Below are positions 1 to 8,200 of a stretch of DNA of 23,524 nt, one piece after another; position 1 is the stretch's first letter; every line of letters begins with the position of its first letter. The notes below the pieces were generated by a model. It worked only from the letters and a program-made list of their open reading frames with translations. It ran no database searches and was not told the DNA's origin. Source of the stretch: JAVBSX01 sp031549145 (GTDB lineage: Bacteria > Planctomycetota > Planctomycetia > Pirellulales > Thermoguttaceae); contig JAVBQI010000206.1 in the NCBI GenBank assembly GCA_031549145.1, forward strand, positions 1-23,524, in the 5' to 3' direction. The position numbers were made by a program, and so were the translations under genes.

Positions 1-834
1 CAGTTCCCGAACGTCCTGACGATCGCCGAGGAATCGACCGCCTGGCCGGGGGTCTCGCGGCCGACGTATTGCGGCGGGCTCGGCTTTTCGATGAAATGGA
101 ACATGGGTTGGATGAACGACACGTTGCGGTATGTCCGGCACGATCCGGTGCATCGGAAGTACCATCACGACGAATTGACGTTCAGCCTGATTTACGCTTT
201 TCACGAAAATTTCATTTTGCCGATTTCGCATGACGAGGTCGTGCACGGGAAAAAATCGGTGATCGACCAGATGCCGGGCGACCTTTGGCAGAAGTTCGCC
301 AATGCCCGGCTCCTTTACTCGTATATGTGGACGCATCCGGGCAAGAAACTGCTCTTTATGGGGAGCGAATTCGGCCAATGGTACGAATGGGACTTCAATG
401 AATCGTTGCAATGGCATCTTTTGGAATGGGCGACACACCAGGGCTTGCAGCGTTGCGTCGTCGATTTGAACCGGATGTACAAAAGCGAGCCGGCGCTTTA
501 CGAATACGATTTCGACAGCCGCGGCTTTGAGTGGATCGACTGCCACAATTGGGAAAACAGCACGTTCTCCTACATCCGCAAGGCGAGAAATCCGAAAGAT
601 TACCTGGTCGTCCTGTGCAACTTTACGCCCGTGCCGCGACGACAGCGTCTGGGCGTGCCGGAAGCCTGTTGGTTCGAGGAGATTTACAGCAGCGATTCGG
701 AGATATACGGCGGCAGCAACACGGGCAACGGCCCCGGGGTAATGGGGGAACCGATCGAAGCCTATGGCCGACCGGCCTCGGTCGACATCTTCTTGCCGCC
801 GCTTGCGATCTCGGTGCTCAAACCGAGACGGTAA
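1..834 (+). CDS. glgB: 1,4-alpha-glucan branching enzyme, C-terminal part (5' truncated by window edge)
   Basis: Forms alpha-1,6 branch points in glycogen by cutting and transferring alpha-1,4 glucan chains; a cytosolic GH13 enzyme. The frame is open from base 1 and ends in TAA at 832-834, giving 277 residues of a protein usually about 630-730 long. Visible landmarks are TIAEEST (residues 7-13, carrying the catalytic acid/base Glu of the GH13 barrel), YCGGLGFSMKWNMGWMND just after it, and ISHDEVVHGKKS (the conserved transition-state Asp). The C-terminal beta domain has the branching-enzyme pattern CNFTPVPR followed by EIYSSDSEIYGGSNTGN. The catalytic nucleophile Asp lies upstream of the window. 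No other glycogen gene is visible downstream; the next gene is cysS, so this gene probably ends its transcript at the hairpin at 862-886. Identification is secure. Confidence 0.97.
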   Translation, partial: QFPNVLTIAEESTAWPGVSRPTYCGGLGFSMKWNMGWMNDTLRYVRHDPVHRKYHHDELTFSLIYAFHENFILPISHDEVVHGKKSVIDQMPGDLWQKFANARLLYSYMWTHPGKKLLFMGSEFGQWYEWDFNESLQWHLLEWATHQGLQRCVVDLNRMYKSEPALYEYDFDSRGFEWIDCHNWENSTFSYIRKARNPKDYLVVLCNFTPVPRRQRLGVPEACWFEEIYSSDSEIYGGSNTGNGPGVMGEPIEAYGRPASVDIFLPPLAISVLKPRR

Positions 835-861
835 ACGGAAAAAAGGAAAAGACTTTTCTTG

Positions 862-886
862 AAGGACGGGGCTCGGCCCCGCCCTT
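862..886 (+). terminator. Putative transcription terminator after glgB
   Basis: About 28 bases after the glgB stop, a GC-rich hairpin pairs GGACGGGGC with GCCCCGCCC (one A/C mismatch) around a TCG loop. It is flanked by AA on the left and TTT on the right. The U-tract is short, so this could be a weak intrinsic terminator or a simple mRNA 3' stabilising hairpin. Confidence 0.5.
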
Positions 887-961
887 TGAGAATGAATTGT
901 ATACACCATCTTTTCGGCCTTCTTCTTCTGGAATCCCTCTGGTTACAGGGCTGAAAATTGC

Positions 962-967
962 TATAAT
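962..967 (+). promoter_or_regulatory. Candidate -10 box for cysS
   Basis: A perfect TATAAT lies 72 bases before the chosen cysS ATG and downstream of the glgB hairpin. No convincing -35 hexamer sits 16-18 bases upstream (the sequence there is near CTGGTT), so the assignment rests on the -10 box and its position only. Confidence 0.4.
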
Positions 968-1039
968 CAGCATCTTTGGAATATTGTTTCTCACTTCGGT
1001 TGCCGCACTTTGACAACGCCTCTCTTTTTTCCAACGACC

Positions 1040-2596
1040 ATGATTCGCCTTTACAACACCCTTTCCAAGACGAAAGAGAATTTCGAGCCGATTTGCCCGG
1101 GCAAGGTCGGGATTTATCTTTGCGGGCCGACCGTTTACAAGCCTTCACACATCGGACACATGGTCGGGCCGATCATTTTCGATACGATCAAGCGGTATTT
1201 GACGCACAGCGGTTTCGAAGTGACGCTCGTCATCAACATCACCGATGTCGACGACAAGCTGATCGCCGAGGCGAACGCACGCGGCATTTCGATGAAGGCC
1301 GTCGCCGAGGAGATGACCGCCGATTACATGCGGAATCTCGAAGCGATGGGGATCGATTCGGTCGATTACTTCCCGAAAGCGACCGACAATATTCACAACA
1401 TTATCACGTTCGTCCAGGATTTGATCGAAAAAGGTTTCGCCTACGAATCGAAAGGGGATGTGTATTTCGACGTTCAAAAGTTCCCGGAATATGGCAAGCT
1501 CTCACACCGCTCGCTGGAGCAGATGCTGGGCGAAGGGGGCTCGACGGTCGATCGCAAGCAATCTTCGTGCGATTTCGCGCTTTGGAAATCGGCGAAGCCG
1601 GGCGAACCGGCCTGGGATTCCCCCTGGGGCAAAGGCCGGCCCGGTTGGCACATCGAGTGCAGCGTGATGTCTCGCGAAATTCTCGGGGAAAGTTTCGACA
1701 TACACGGCGGTGGATTGGACTTGGTGTTCCCGCATCACGAAAACGAGGTCGCCCAGAGCGAATGTCGGCACGGTAAAATCATGGCCAAATACTGGCTGCA
1801 CAACGGTTTGATGCAGGCCTCGAGCGAAACCGGCAAAGTGGGGGGCCGCTCGAAAGAGGAGCGAAGCCAAACGGCGGAGGACCGGGAAGAGCAGGAAGCC
1901 GGGAAAATCAGCAAATCGAAGGGGGCGAGTGCGTTCCGGGACATGCTCAAACAGTTCGATCCGGAAGCGATTCGCTTTTTCATTCTTTCCTCGCATTACC
2001 GTCGGCCGATCGATTTTTCCCTGGAACGGATCGAACAGGTCGCGACGGGGTTGGAGGCGTTTTACCGATTTTTCAAACGGTATGAACGGATCACGGGGGA
2101 CAATTTTTACGCGACGGCAACGCCGAAAACCCGGGCCGAAGGGGCTTTCGAGCCGGGCGAGGCCCCATTGTTGAAGCAGGTGCATGAGTTTCGGGAGAAA
2201 TTTCTCGAAGCGATGGACGATGATTTCAACACGGGCGGGGCGATTGGCGTCCTGTTCGATCTGCTTCGGATTTTGAATAAATACGCCGACGACCAAAAAC
2301 TCGACGGGGCGAAAGATTTGTCGCCGGAAACGACCTGGCCGCTTGTGCATGGAGCGACCGTGCTCCGCGAACTTTGCCTGACGCTCGGACTGTTCCGGCG
2401 TCCGCCGGCGGAAAAACCGGCCGAGAAAAGCGACGAGCTGGTGCACCATTTGATGCGTCTGATCATCGAACTGCGGGCCGGTGCGCGACAAAACAAGGAT
2501 TTCGCGACGGCCGATAAGATTCGCAATGCCCTGAACGAGGTCGGCATCACGATCGAAGACCGACAGGTCGGCAGCGATTGGAGCCGCAAGGCGTAG
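1040..2596 (+). CDS. cysS: Cysteinyl-tRNA synthetase with an enlarged pre-KMSKS loop
   Basis: Class I synthetase that charges tRNA-Cys with cysteine; cytosolic, 518 residues. Starts as the family does (MIRLYNTLSK). It shows the zinc ligand Cys in YLCGPTVY (C28), the HIGH motif (37-40), the zinc-site segments WHIECSVM and FPHHENEVAQSE, and the KMSKS-equivalent KISKS at 289-293. A DALR-type anticodon-binding tail follows. I prefer the ATG at 1040 over an in-frame TTG at 1010, because the latter adds ten residues before the normal family start; neither has a Shine-Dalgarno. Oddity: between HNGLM and KISKS there are about 30 residues (259-288) where E. coli has about five. The extra segment is charged and contains GKVGGR. 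I recall similar loops in other planctomycete CysRS, so it is probably a lineage insertion rather than damage. All catalytic motifs are intact. Confidence 0.97.
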   Translation: MIRLYNTLSKTKENFEPICPGKVGIYLCGPTVYKPSHIGHMVGPIIFDTIKRYLTHSGFEVTLVINITDVDDKLIAEANARGISMKAVAEEMTADYMRNLEAMGIDSVDYFPKATDNIHNIITFVQDLIEKGFAYESKGDVYFDVQKFPEYGKLSHRSLEQMLGEGGSTVDRKQSSCDFALWKSAKPGEPAWDSPWGKGRPGWHIECSVMSREILGESFDIHGGGLDLVFPHHENEVAQSECRHGKIMAKYWLHNGLMQASSETGKVGGRSKEERSQTAEDREEQEAGKISKSKGASAFRDMLKQFDPEAIRFFILSSHYRRPIDFSLERIEQVATGLEAFYRFFKRYERITGDNFYATATPKTRAEGAFEPGEAPLLKQVHEFREKFLEAMDDDFNTGGAIGVLFDLLRILNKYADDQKLDGAKDLSPETTWPLVHGATVLRELCLTLGLFRRPPAEKPAEKSDELVHHLMRLIIELRAGARQNKDFATADKIRNALNEVGITIEDRQVGSDWSRKA

Positions 2597-2708
2597 GGCG
2601 AATCCGAAAGGTTGAGCCGTCGAATGCCGGTGAGGCAAGTTGCAGGCCGATTCCCCGGTCGAAACGAACTCTTTATTGATCCTCACCGAAATAACCGACC
2701 GCCGCAAA

Positions 2709-2787
2709 CAGCAGCCCGAAGCGTAAACGCCGGGTTGGCCTTGCGTTTCCGTATTGGATAACCGGGCGCTGACGCTTCCGGCTGCTG
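2709..2787. repeat. Long imperfect palindrome, possible cysS terminator
   Basis: Arms 2709-2740 and 2756-2787 match at 26 of 32 positions around a 15-base spacer. The left arm begins CAGCAGCCCGAAGCG and the right arm ends CGCTTCCGGCTGCTG. A run of six T at 2801-2806 follows 13 bases later, so it could terminate cysS. The core (AAGCG, CGCCGGGTT) has the flavour of the GC-rich palindromes elsewhere in this window, which suggests a dispersed repeat reused as a terminator. Confidence 0.65.
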
Positions 2788-2831
2788 TCCTAGTCCGGAA
2801 TTTTTTAAAGATCAGCAATGAAATAACTTGC

Positions 2832-2903
2832 CGTCACCCCCGCGCAGGCGGGGGTCCAGAGGGAAACCGTAATCTCTGGATCCCCGCCTGCGCGGGGATG
2901 ACG
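2832..2903. repeat. Inverted repeat with 30-bp arms (GTCA-CCCCGCGCAGGCGGGG type)
   Basis: Arms 2832-2861 and 2874-2903 are reverse complements except at two positions, around a 12-base loop. Each arm is itself built on CCCCGCGCAGGCGGGG. The motif resembles dispersed intergenic repeats of many bacteria that carry CCCGC...GCGGG cores flanked by GTCAT and TCCAGAG. No protein is encoded; it may be a non-autonomous mobile palindrome or a bidirectional hairpin. Confidence 0.8.
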
Positions 2904-3000
2904 TAAAGTGAAATCCAAAATTTTATGATAACGCAGGCTCAAACAGTTTCCCGTTTGGGTTTATCGTTCCGACCTTCCTTTTTCTGTCCCCTGATCCCCC

Positions 3001-4728
3001 ATGCACGACCGCTTTCTCGAATTACTACATCCTTCGGCGGAGAAAACACTCCGCAACCTGCTCCAATCCGGCGAAGACAAAAAAGCGTGGGACACTTGGT
3101 CGGAGCTTTTGCATGAGAGGGGGGAGGAGTTGGCAATCCGGGAATACCGCCGGTTTCTCGAAGACGCGGGCCTTGCGCCCACCGAACCGCTCGAACGCGC
3201 GGTCGACCTTGTGCTGGAAACGAAAACCTGGAAGCCGACCGATTGGTTTTCGTGCTACGAAAAATTGATCGCGCTCGTGAGCGAAATAAAAGAAGCGGCT
3301 TCGCTCGAAGGGCAGCTGCGGGGCGAACTGGGCTGGCTTTGCGGGCTGCTGTTCCCGGAACTCAAGCCCTCGAAAGCCGCTTGCGAGAAGGGACGCGGCC
3401 TCCTCATCGAAGGGCTGGAAGAACTGCTCGACGGGGCGGGGCTCCCCGATTCGGAGCATTTCGCGAACCTCCGGTCGCTGCTCGGTTGTTGGACCCGATG
3501 TTTAGCGCTCGGGAAGCGGGCCGATTTTCTCCCTTGGAAAACCAAATCGCAGCGGCAATACGAGTGGGCGATTCAACAAACTCTTCGCTTTACCCGCAAG
3601 GACGGCTCGCAGGTTTTCGGGCCGGAGTTCGCGGACAAATCGGCTTCGCTCGCCTTTCGTCGGCTGATCGAACAGGCCCTCGCATTGGATTCCGATTTGG
3701 AAGATCGCGAGATCGCTCAAGCCGTGCTGCCGGGCCGAAAGACCCCCGCCGGTTCGAAAAAGGAAACCGTGCTCGCGAGTTCCGGCGTGTCGTATTTTTC
3801 CGATTGGAGTCAAATCGCGTTGCTTCGTTCCGGCTGGTCGCACGAATTGCCCGGGTTGGCCGTTTCGTATGGGCGGGTCGGAGACGAACCGAACGACGCA
3901 AAGCCGTTCGCACAAGGGACCGACGGGCGAGTCCGGATCGAATTGAATTTGAAGGCCCAAACCGTATTGAGCGGCTTTTGGGATATTGTCGTTTCCCGGA
4001 ACGGTCGGCGGTTCGAACCGGTCGGGGACTGGGCCGCGACCTGCGACGTGAGCGAGCCGACGCACGATTATCTCGAATTGGAGCTTTCCCTCTCGGGGGG
4101 ATTTCGGTTGCAACGGCATTTTTTCCTCGCCCATGAGGAAGAACTTTTGATTTTGGCCGATTCGATTCTCCGCGAGGCGGACAACGTTCGCGGACCGTTT
4201 GCTCCGGGTGATCGGATCGAGTACGAATCGCGTTTGCCCCTCGGACCGGCGATCCGGAGTCGGGCCGGAAAGCCTCAGGGAACGGACCGGCTGCTGTTCT
4301 CAAATCGGGCGGCGAAAGAGGTCGTGCTCGCAAGGGTTTTGCCGCCGAGCCTGGCGGAGCAAGAAACGGATGCGGCTCCGGGCGCGTTGTGCGCCGACGA
4401 CGATGCGTTGGTCCTGCGCCTCTCGGGAGAAGGGAACGGGCTGTTTGCGCCTCTGGTTTTCGATTTGCACGGCTCGCGAACGCGATACCCTTACACCTGG
4501 CGGCAGCTGACGGTCGGGGAAAAGCTCGAAAAGGTTCCCCGCGAGAAAGCGGCCGGATTTCGCGTTCAGCTGTTCAAGGACCAATATCTTCTGTACCGTT
4601 CGCTGACGGCCCCGACGAACCGAACGGTGCTGGGACACAATTTGGTCAGCGATTTCTTTTTGGGACGTTTCGATAAGGAAACCGGGATCGAAACGATCCT
4701 CGACGTCGAAATCGACGAAGAGGAATAG
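3001..4728 (+). CDS. Conserved-looking protein of unknown function, heparinase II/III-like architecture
   Basis: 575 residues with no signal peptide or membrane segment, so probably cytosolic. I do not recognise the family. The N-terminal ~240 residues are predicted mainly helical and rich in charged residues. From about residue 261 the protein turns beta-rich, starting with SSGVSYFSDWSQIALLRSGW, which resembles the junction into the C-terminal beta-sandwich of heparinase II/III-type lyases. Near the end, YTWRQLTVGE, LFKDQYLLYRSL and TNRTVLGHNLVSDFF look like well-conserved blocks. I cannot point to lyase catalytic residues, so an enzymatic role is only a possibility; a domain of this shape could also be non-catalytic. 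The start is the first ATG, preceded by CCTGATCCCCC with no Shine-Dalgarno. Codon usage matches the neighbours, so the gene is probably real and native. It is flanked by repeat-rich gaps and appears monocistronic. Confidence 0.8.
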   Translation: MHDRFLELLHPSAEKTLRNLLQSGEDKKAWDTWSELLHERGEELAIREYRRFLEDAGLAPTEPLERAVDLVLETKTWKPTDWFSCYEKLIALVSEIKEAASLEGQLRGELGWLCGLLFPELKPSKAACEKGRGLLIEGLEELLDGAGLPDSEHFANLRSLLGCWTRCLALGKRADFLPWKTKSQRQYEWAIQQTLRFTRKDGSQVFGPEFADKSASLAFRRLIEQALALDSDLEDREIAQAVLPGRKTPAGSKKETVLASSGVSYFSDWSQIALLRSGWSHELPGLAVSYGRVGDEPNDAKPFAQGTDGRVRIELNLKAQTVLSGFWDIVVSRNGRRFEPVGDWAATCDVSEPTHDYLELELSLSGGFRLQRHFFLAHEEELLILADSILREADNVRGPFAPGDRIEYESRLPLGPAIRSRAGKPQGTDRLLFSNRAAKEVVLARVLPPSLAEQETDAAPGALCADDDALVLRLSGEGNGLFAPLVFDLHGSRTRYPYTWRQLTVGEKLEKVPREKAAGFRVQLFKDQYLLYRSLTAPTNRTVLGHNLVSDFFLGRFDKETGIETILDVEIDEEE

Positions 4729-4829
4729 AATCGCAGGTCTTTCCAATTCAAAATTCTTTTCGAGAGTGAAGCATAAAAGTTGCTTTTTGCTCTTCGATTC
4801 TTCGTCCTGAAGGGACGACATGTCTCTAA

Positions 4830-4992
4830 CCCCCGGCGTGAGCCGGGGGGAAATGGGCCGCAAAAAACACCCCAAGCCCCAACGGGGCGTAACAAAGCCG
4901 ACAAGTGACGCCCCGGTGGGGCTAAAAAAGGAAGGCGTCTCCTTGCCCCCGGTTAAAACCGGGGGTTATCGACATTACGCCCCTCCGGGGCG
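4830..4992. repeat. Cluster of four short GC hairpins
   Basis: Four perfect or near-perfect hairpins occur within 163 bases: CCCCCGGC-GTGA-GCCGGGGG (4830-4849), GCCCC-AAC-GGGGC (4876-4888), GCCCC-GGT-GGGGC (4910-4922), CCCCCGGTT-AA-AACCGGGGG (4946-4965), and then CGCCCC-TCC-GGGGCG (4978-4992) as a fifth partner of the small type. Two size classes share the C-run/G-run design with variable loops. Such hairpins are frequent between genes in planctomycetes. They have no constant direct-repeat/spacer spacing, so this is not CRISPR. Confidence 0.75.
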
Positions 4993-5098
4993 AAGAGATA
5001 CATTAACTCTCATACGACTTCTCTTCTTTTCTTAATTCAAAATTTGTAACCGTTCACGACCCTTGTTTTGGGATCGCGGATCGGAATCCTTTCGAAAT

Positions 5099-5210
5099 AA
5101 AAGCCGGAAAGGAGCCGTATTCGGCGTATTGACGGTGTGTTGATGTTCAAGTGCCGACCGGTGTTCAATCTCAACACACCGTCAATGCGCTGCGTTCCTT
5201 TCCGGCTTTT
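5099..5210. repeat. Bipartite 112-bp inverted repeat downstream of the glycoside hydrolase
   Basis: Outer arms AAAAGCCGGAAAGGA (5099-5113) and TCCTTTCCGGCTTTT (5196-5210) are perfect complements over 15 bp. Inner arms ATTGACGGTGTGTTGA (5128-5143) and its complement (5171-5186) are perfect over 16 bp. The loop is 27 bases, and the left internal loop contains its own mini-hairpin GCCG-TATT-CGGC. It begins 17 bases past the glycoside hydrolase stop on the minus strand, so it may end that transcript, though no U-tract follows. No target-site duplication is evident. Confidence 0.75.
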
Positions 5211-5226
5211 GTTCTTGAACGATTTG

Positions 5227-8200
5227 TTACGGATTGGCCGCCCATTCGCGGGTTACGCGGAACGGTTCGAACAGGCCGTACCCAATCGTGTCGTAATCCG
5301 CGCCGGGACACTGCGGTTCCGGCCCTCGCCAAAACATTCCGGGCCAGGCCGTGCCGCGGCCGCTGCCGTTGTGATGCGGGCCGAGCAGGTTTTTCGGCGT
5401 GCCGAAGACGACCACCTCGATCTCGTTCTTGCCGGCGCGGACCAGTTTTGTGATCTCGACCTTCCAAGGGGCGCTCATCACGTATCCGGCCGTTTTGCCG
5501 TTGACGATCACCTTCGCGGTCGCTCCGTACCAGCCCTTCGGCGAGTCGGGCAGGTTGACGAAGTATTGGCATTGCATCATCTGCCCGAGATCGAAAGTCT
5601 CCTTATACGAAACGCCCGCCGCGTAAAACGGCATCCCCTGCCGGTTCCAGCCTTGCTCGAACGTCGCGGCTTCGAGGCCGCTGCCGTCGAGCAGGTGCGC
5701 GGCAGCCCGATCGAAACCGCCGAGAGCCAATTCGCTGGAAACCTTCGCGATCTTGACGTTCTTGATTTCAAGATACATTGGGATTCCCGATTCCGTTTTC
5801 CGTTTCAGTTCGGCTTCTTCTTCCGGCGACCGCGTATCGCTCATGGGGACCGACGGAAGATTTTCCGGATTGGCCGAATAAAATCGGACTTCCGAAAGCC
5901 CGACAAAACCGCAATCGCGGTCTGGCATCTTCGACCAATCCTTTTCGGGGGCCGGATATTCGACGCCGGCCCAATTCGATTTGATCTCGAAAATCAGGTA
6001 TTGATTCTCGGGCAAAGCCCGCTTGCCTTCAAGCGAAACAATTTGCGGTCCCGAGGACGAACCTTCCTTGAGCGTGACCGTTTGCAGCTCTTCCTTGTTC
6101 GGATCGTTGAAATCCGCCGTCGGCGAAGTGTAAACGGTCATCGTCTTGACGCCGCGCCGGGTCAGGTTCCTCTCGTTATAGTTCCAGATTTTAAGCCGGT
6201 CGACAACGACCTTTTTGCCGAGATCGATAATCAGGTACGGAGCGGCATCGCCCGAACGGACATCCGCGCCGCCGAAACCGATCCCGCGAGTCAACCAGGA
6301 AACCCCTTCGATCGCATCGGAATGCGACTCGTTCGGCTCGGCCGGTTCCGGCGCCCGCAATCTTAGCGGCTGCGGCGGGCAGACGACGAACCCGTGGGCC
6401 GCCGATTCGAGCGAAAACTCTCCGAGCAGATACGCCGGTTCGATTTCGTTGTATATCGACATCGGCCGGGTCGTAATCACGACCTCGTTTTCGCCAACCT
6501 TCGCCGTCTTGGAAAGATCGACCTTGTAAAACGATCTATCCAACCACCAGGGAGAGTGGGAAGTGGGAAGTGAGGAGTGGGAAGTTGGGGATGAGGAGTC
6601 GGAAGTTTCGGAGTTCTGACTTCCCACTTCCCACTTCCCACTTTCGTTCCGTTGCAGGTGATCTCGTACAGGTCGGCCCGTTCGATCACAATGCAAAGGG
6701 AGGAGAGCAAGTCCTTCATTTTCTCGTCCGTCCCTTCGTCTTGATCTCTCACAAAAAACCGATATGTCGCCGAGAAGCCGGTGTTTTCCGGGAATTTTTT
6801 GGTGATGAGCGAGTCCTTGAACTGGACGCCGTTATCCCAAGGGTTGCGGGTGATGCCGATATCGAGCCCGTTTTTCGCGAAGGCCCAATTATTGGCCTTG
6901 TAAAAATAGACCCCTTCGAGCTTTTCTTCGCCGACCTGAACGTCGAGGTAATCGAGCGTCAGGACGTTCGGTTCGAGCCGTTTGATTTCCGGGCCGTTCG
7001 GGGAATGCTGCGGCTTGAAGACGTTTTGCTTCTTGACGACCGGCGGGAAATACCATTCCTTGGGCAATTCCGGAGGGACGGGGTTGTCCCGGTTTGCGAC
7101 CCGAACGTCGCCGGAAAGGACCAGCAGCAGGCTGCCGCACGGGGGCAATTCGTACCGGTATCGGATGTAGGGCCGGCCGACCTCTTCGCACGGATAGGGG
7201 GTGATCTTCCCGCTGTCCGGGCACCACCGATCGACGTGATCTTTGTTGCTGTAAACCCAGCCGCTCGCCGGTTCGTCGATACTGACGTTCGTGAGAAACA
7301 CGACGTCCTGATCGCCGAGCCGACGACGATGATGATACACTTTGCCGGAATCGGTCGGCGGTTCGTAATCGCTCTTACCCTTCGCGTACTGTTCCTTGAG
7401 AATGCCGTTCGCCTGGACGAAGACGTTCCCGAGCCCGTCGGGAGCGACCCGCAGCCCGTCGGCGGCCGTCCGGTTCCAACCGGCGATCAACACCTGTTCG
7501 AGGCCGACCTTTTTTGCGTTCGCGGCATCGGCGAGCAGTTTCAGATATTGAATTCCGACCCCGCCCGGCTCGGCCCCGTCGACATATCGGGGCAGTTCGA
7601 AGTACAGCACTTGCGAGCCCGCTTTCGCGAAATTCGCGATCAGTTCGAGCGTTTTCGAATCGAGATTTTCCAATCCCGGCGGCAAGACGACCATATCATA
7701 CTTCGCTTTGCCGACGACCAGCTTGCCGTTTTCGAGCGAGCCGAGTCGTTCGATGATATCTTCCGATCCGAGGTCGTACTCGATGTTCATCTTTTCGAAC
7801 TCGTTGACGAACTCCTGGAATCGGTCGCCGATCTCCCGGAGCTTCGGCTCTCCCTGGTACAACCAGCCCGTCGTCGTCGGCTCGATCACGAGAATATTGT
7901 TGACCTGCCGGCCCTGGGAAAGGGCGTATTGAACCCGCGTGTTGTGATCGGCGAGAACGTGGTACCCTTCGAACCAGGGAGAATGGTACGAGAACGATTG
8001 GGGATGGTCCCGCTTTCGGGCGCCTCGGATCGTAACGTAGGACAAATGCTCGTTGATCGTGTTGACCCCGAGGGTCGTGATCCAATCGGCTTGCCGCTTC
8101 ATGTCTTCGAACCGCAGGTCCCAACCGCCGGCCCCGTACAGTTCGCAAAGCGTCCGCGCATGTCCGAGTTGGTTCGCGACCGAGGAGAGTTCCTTGACGA

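Larger units (their letters stand above)
2597..3000. other. 404-base intergenic region between cysS and the 575-residue protein gene
   Basis: Contains no supportable gene. It holds two long palindromic elements (2709-2787 and 2832-2903, listed separately) and a T-run at 2801-2806 after the first. The last 97 bases before the next ATG show no clear promoter or Shine-Dalgarno. Confidence 0.7.
4729..5226. other. 498-base repeat-rich gap between convergent genes
   Basis: Lies between two genes transcribed toward each other. It holds a small hairpin TCGTCC-TGAAG-GGACGA region (about 4802-4818), the four-hairpin cluster 4830-4992 and the bipartite palindrome 5099-5210. No coding region is supported; an open frame over 4820-5035 is just translated repeats. 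Confidence 0.7.

Noticed and set aside
1010..1039. Alternative TTG start for cysS, ten residues upstream
   Set aside because: The extra residues have no counterpart in the family and the ATG at 1040 begins exactly like other CysRS; neither start has a Shine-Dalgarno.
4830..4992. CRISPR-like array
   Set aside because: The units are palindromes of two sizes at irregular distances with no constant repeat and no unique equal-length spacers; no cas gene is nearby.
4820..5035. Open frame of 71 codons on the + strand
   Set aside because: It lies entirely over the hairpin cluster and is translated repeat sequence with no coding signature.
5137..6366. 409-codon + strand open frame opposite the 3' part of the glycoside hydrolase
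   Set aside because: Same reason; it also starts inside the bipartite palindrome.
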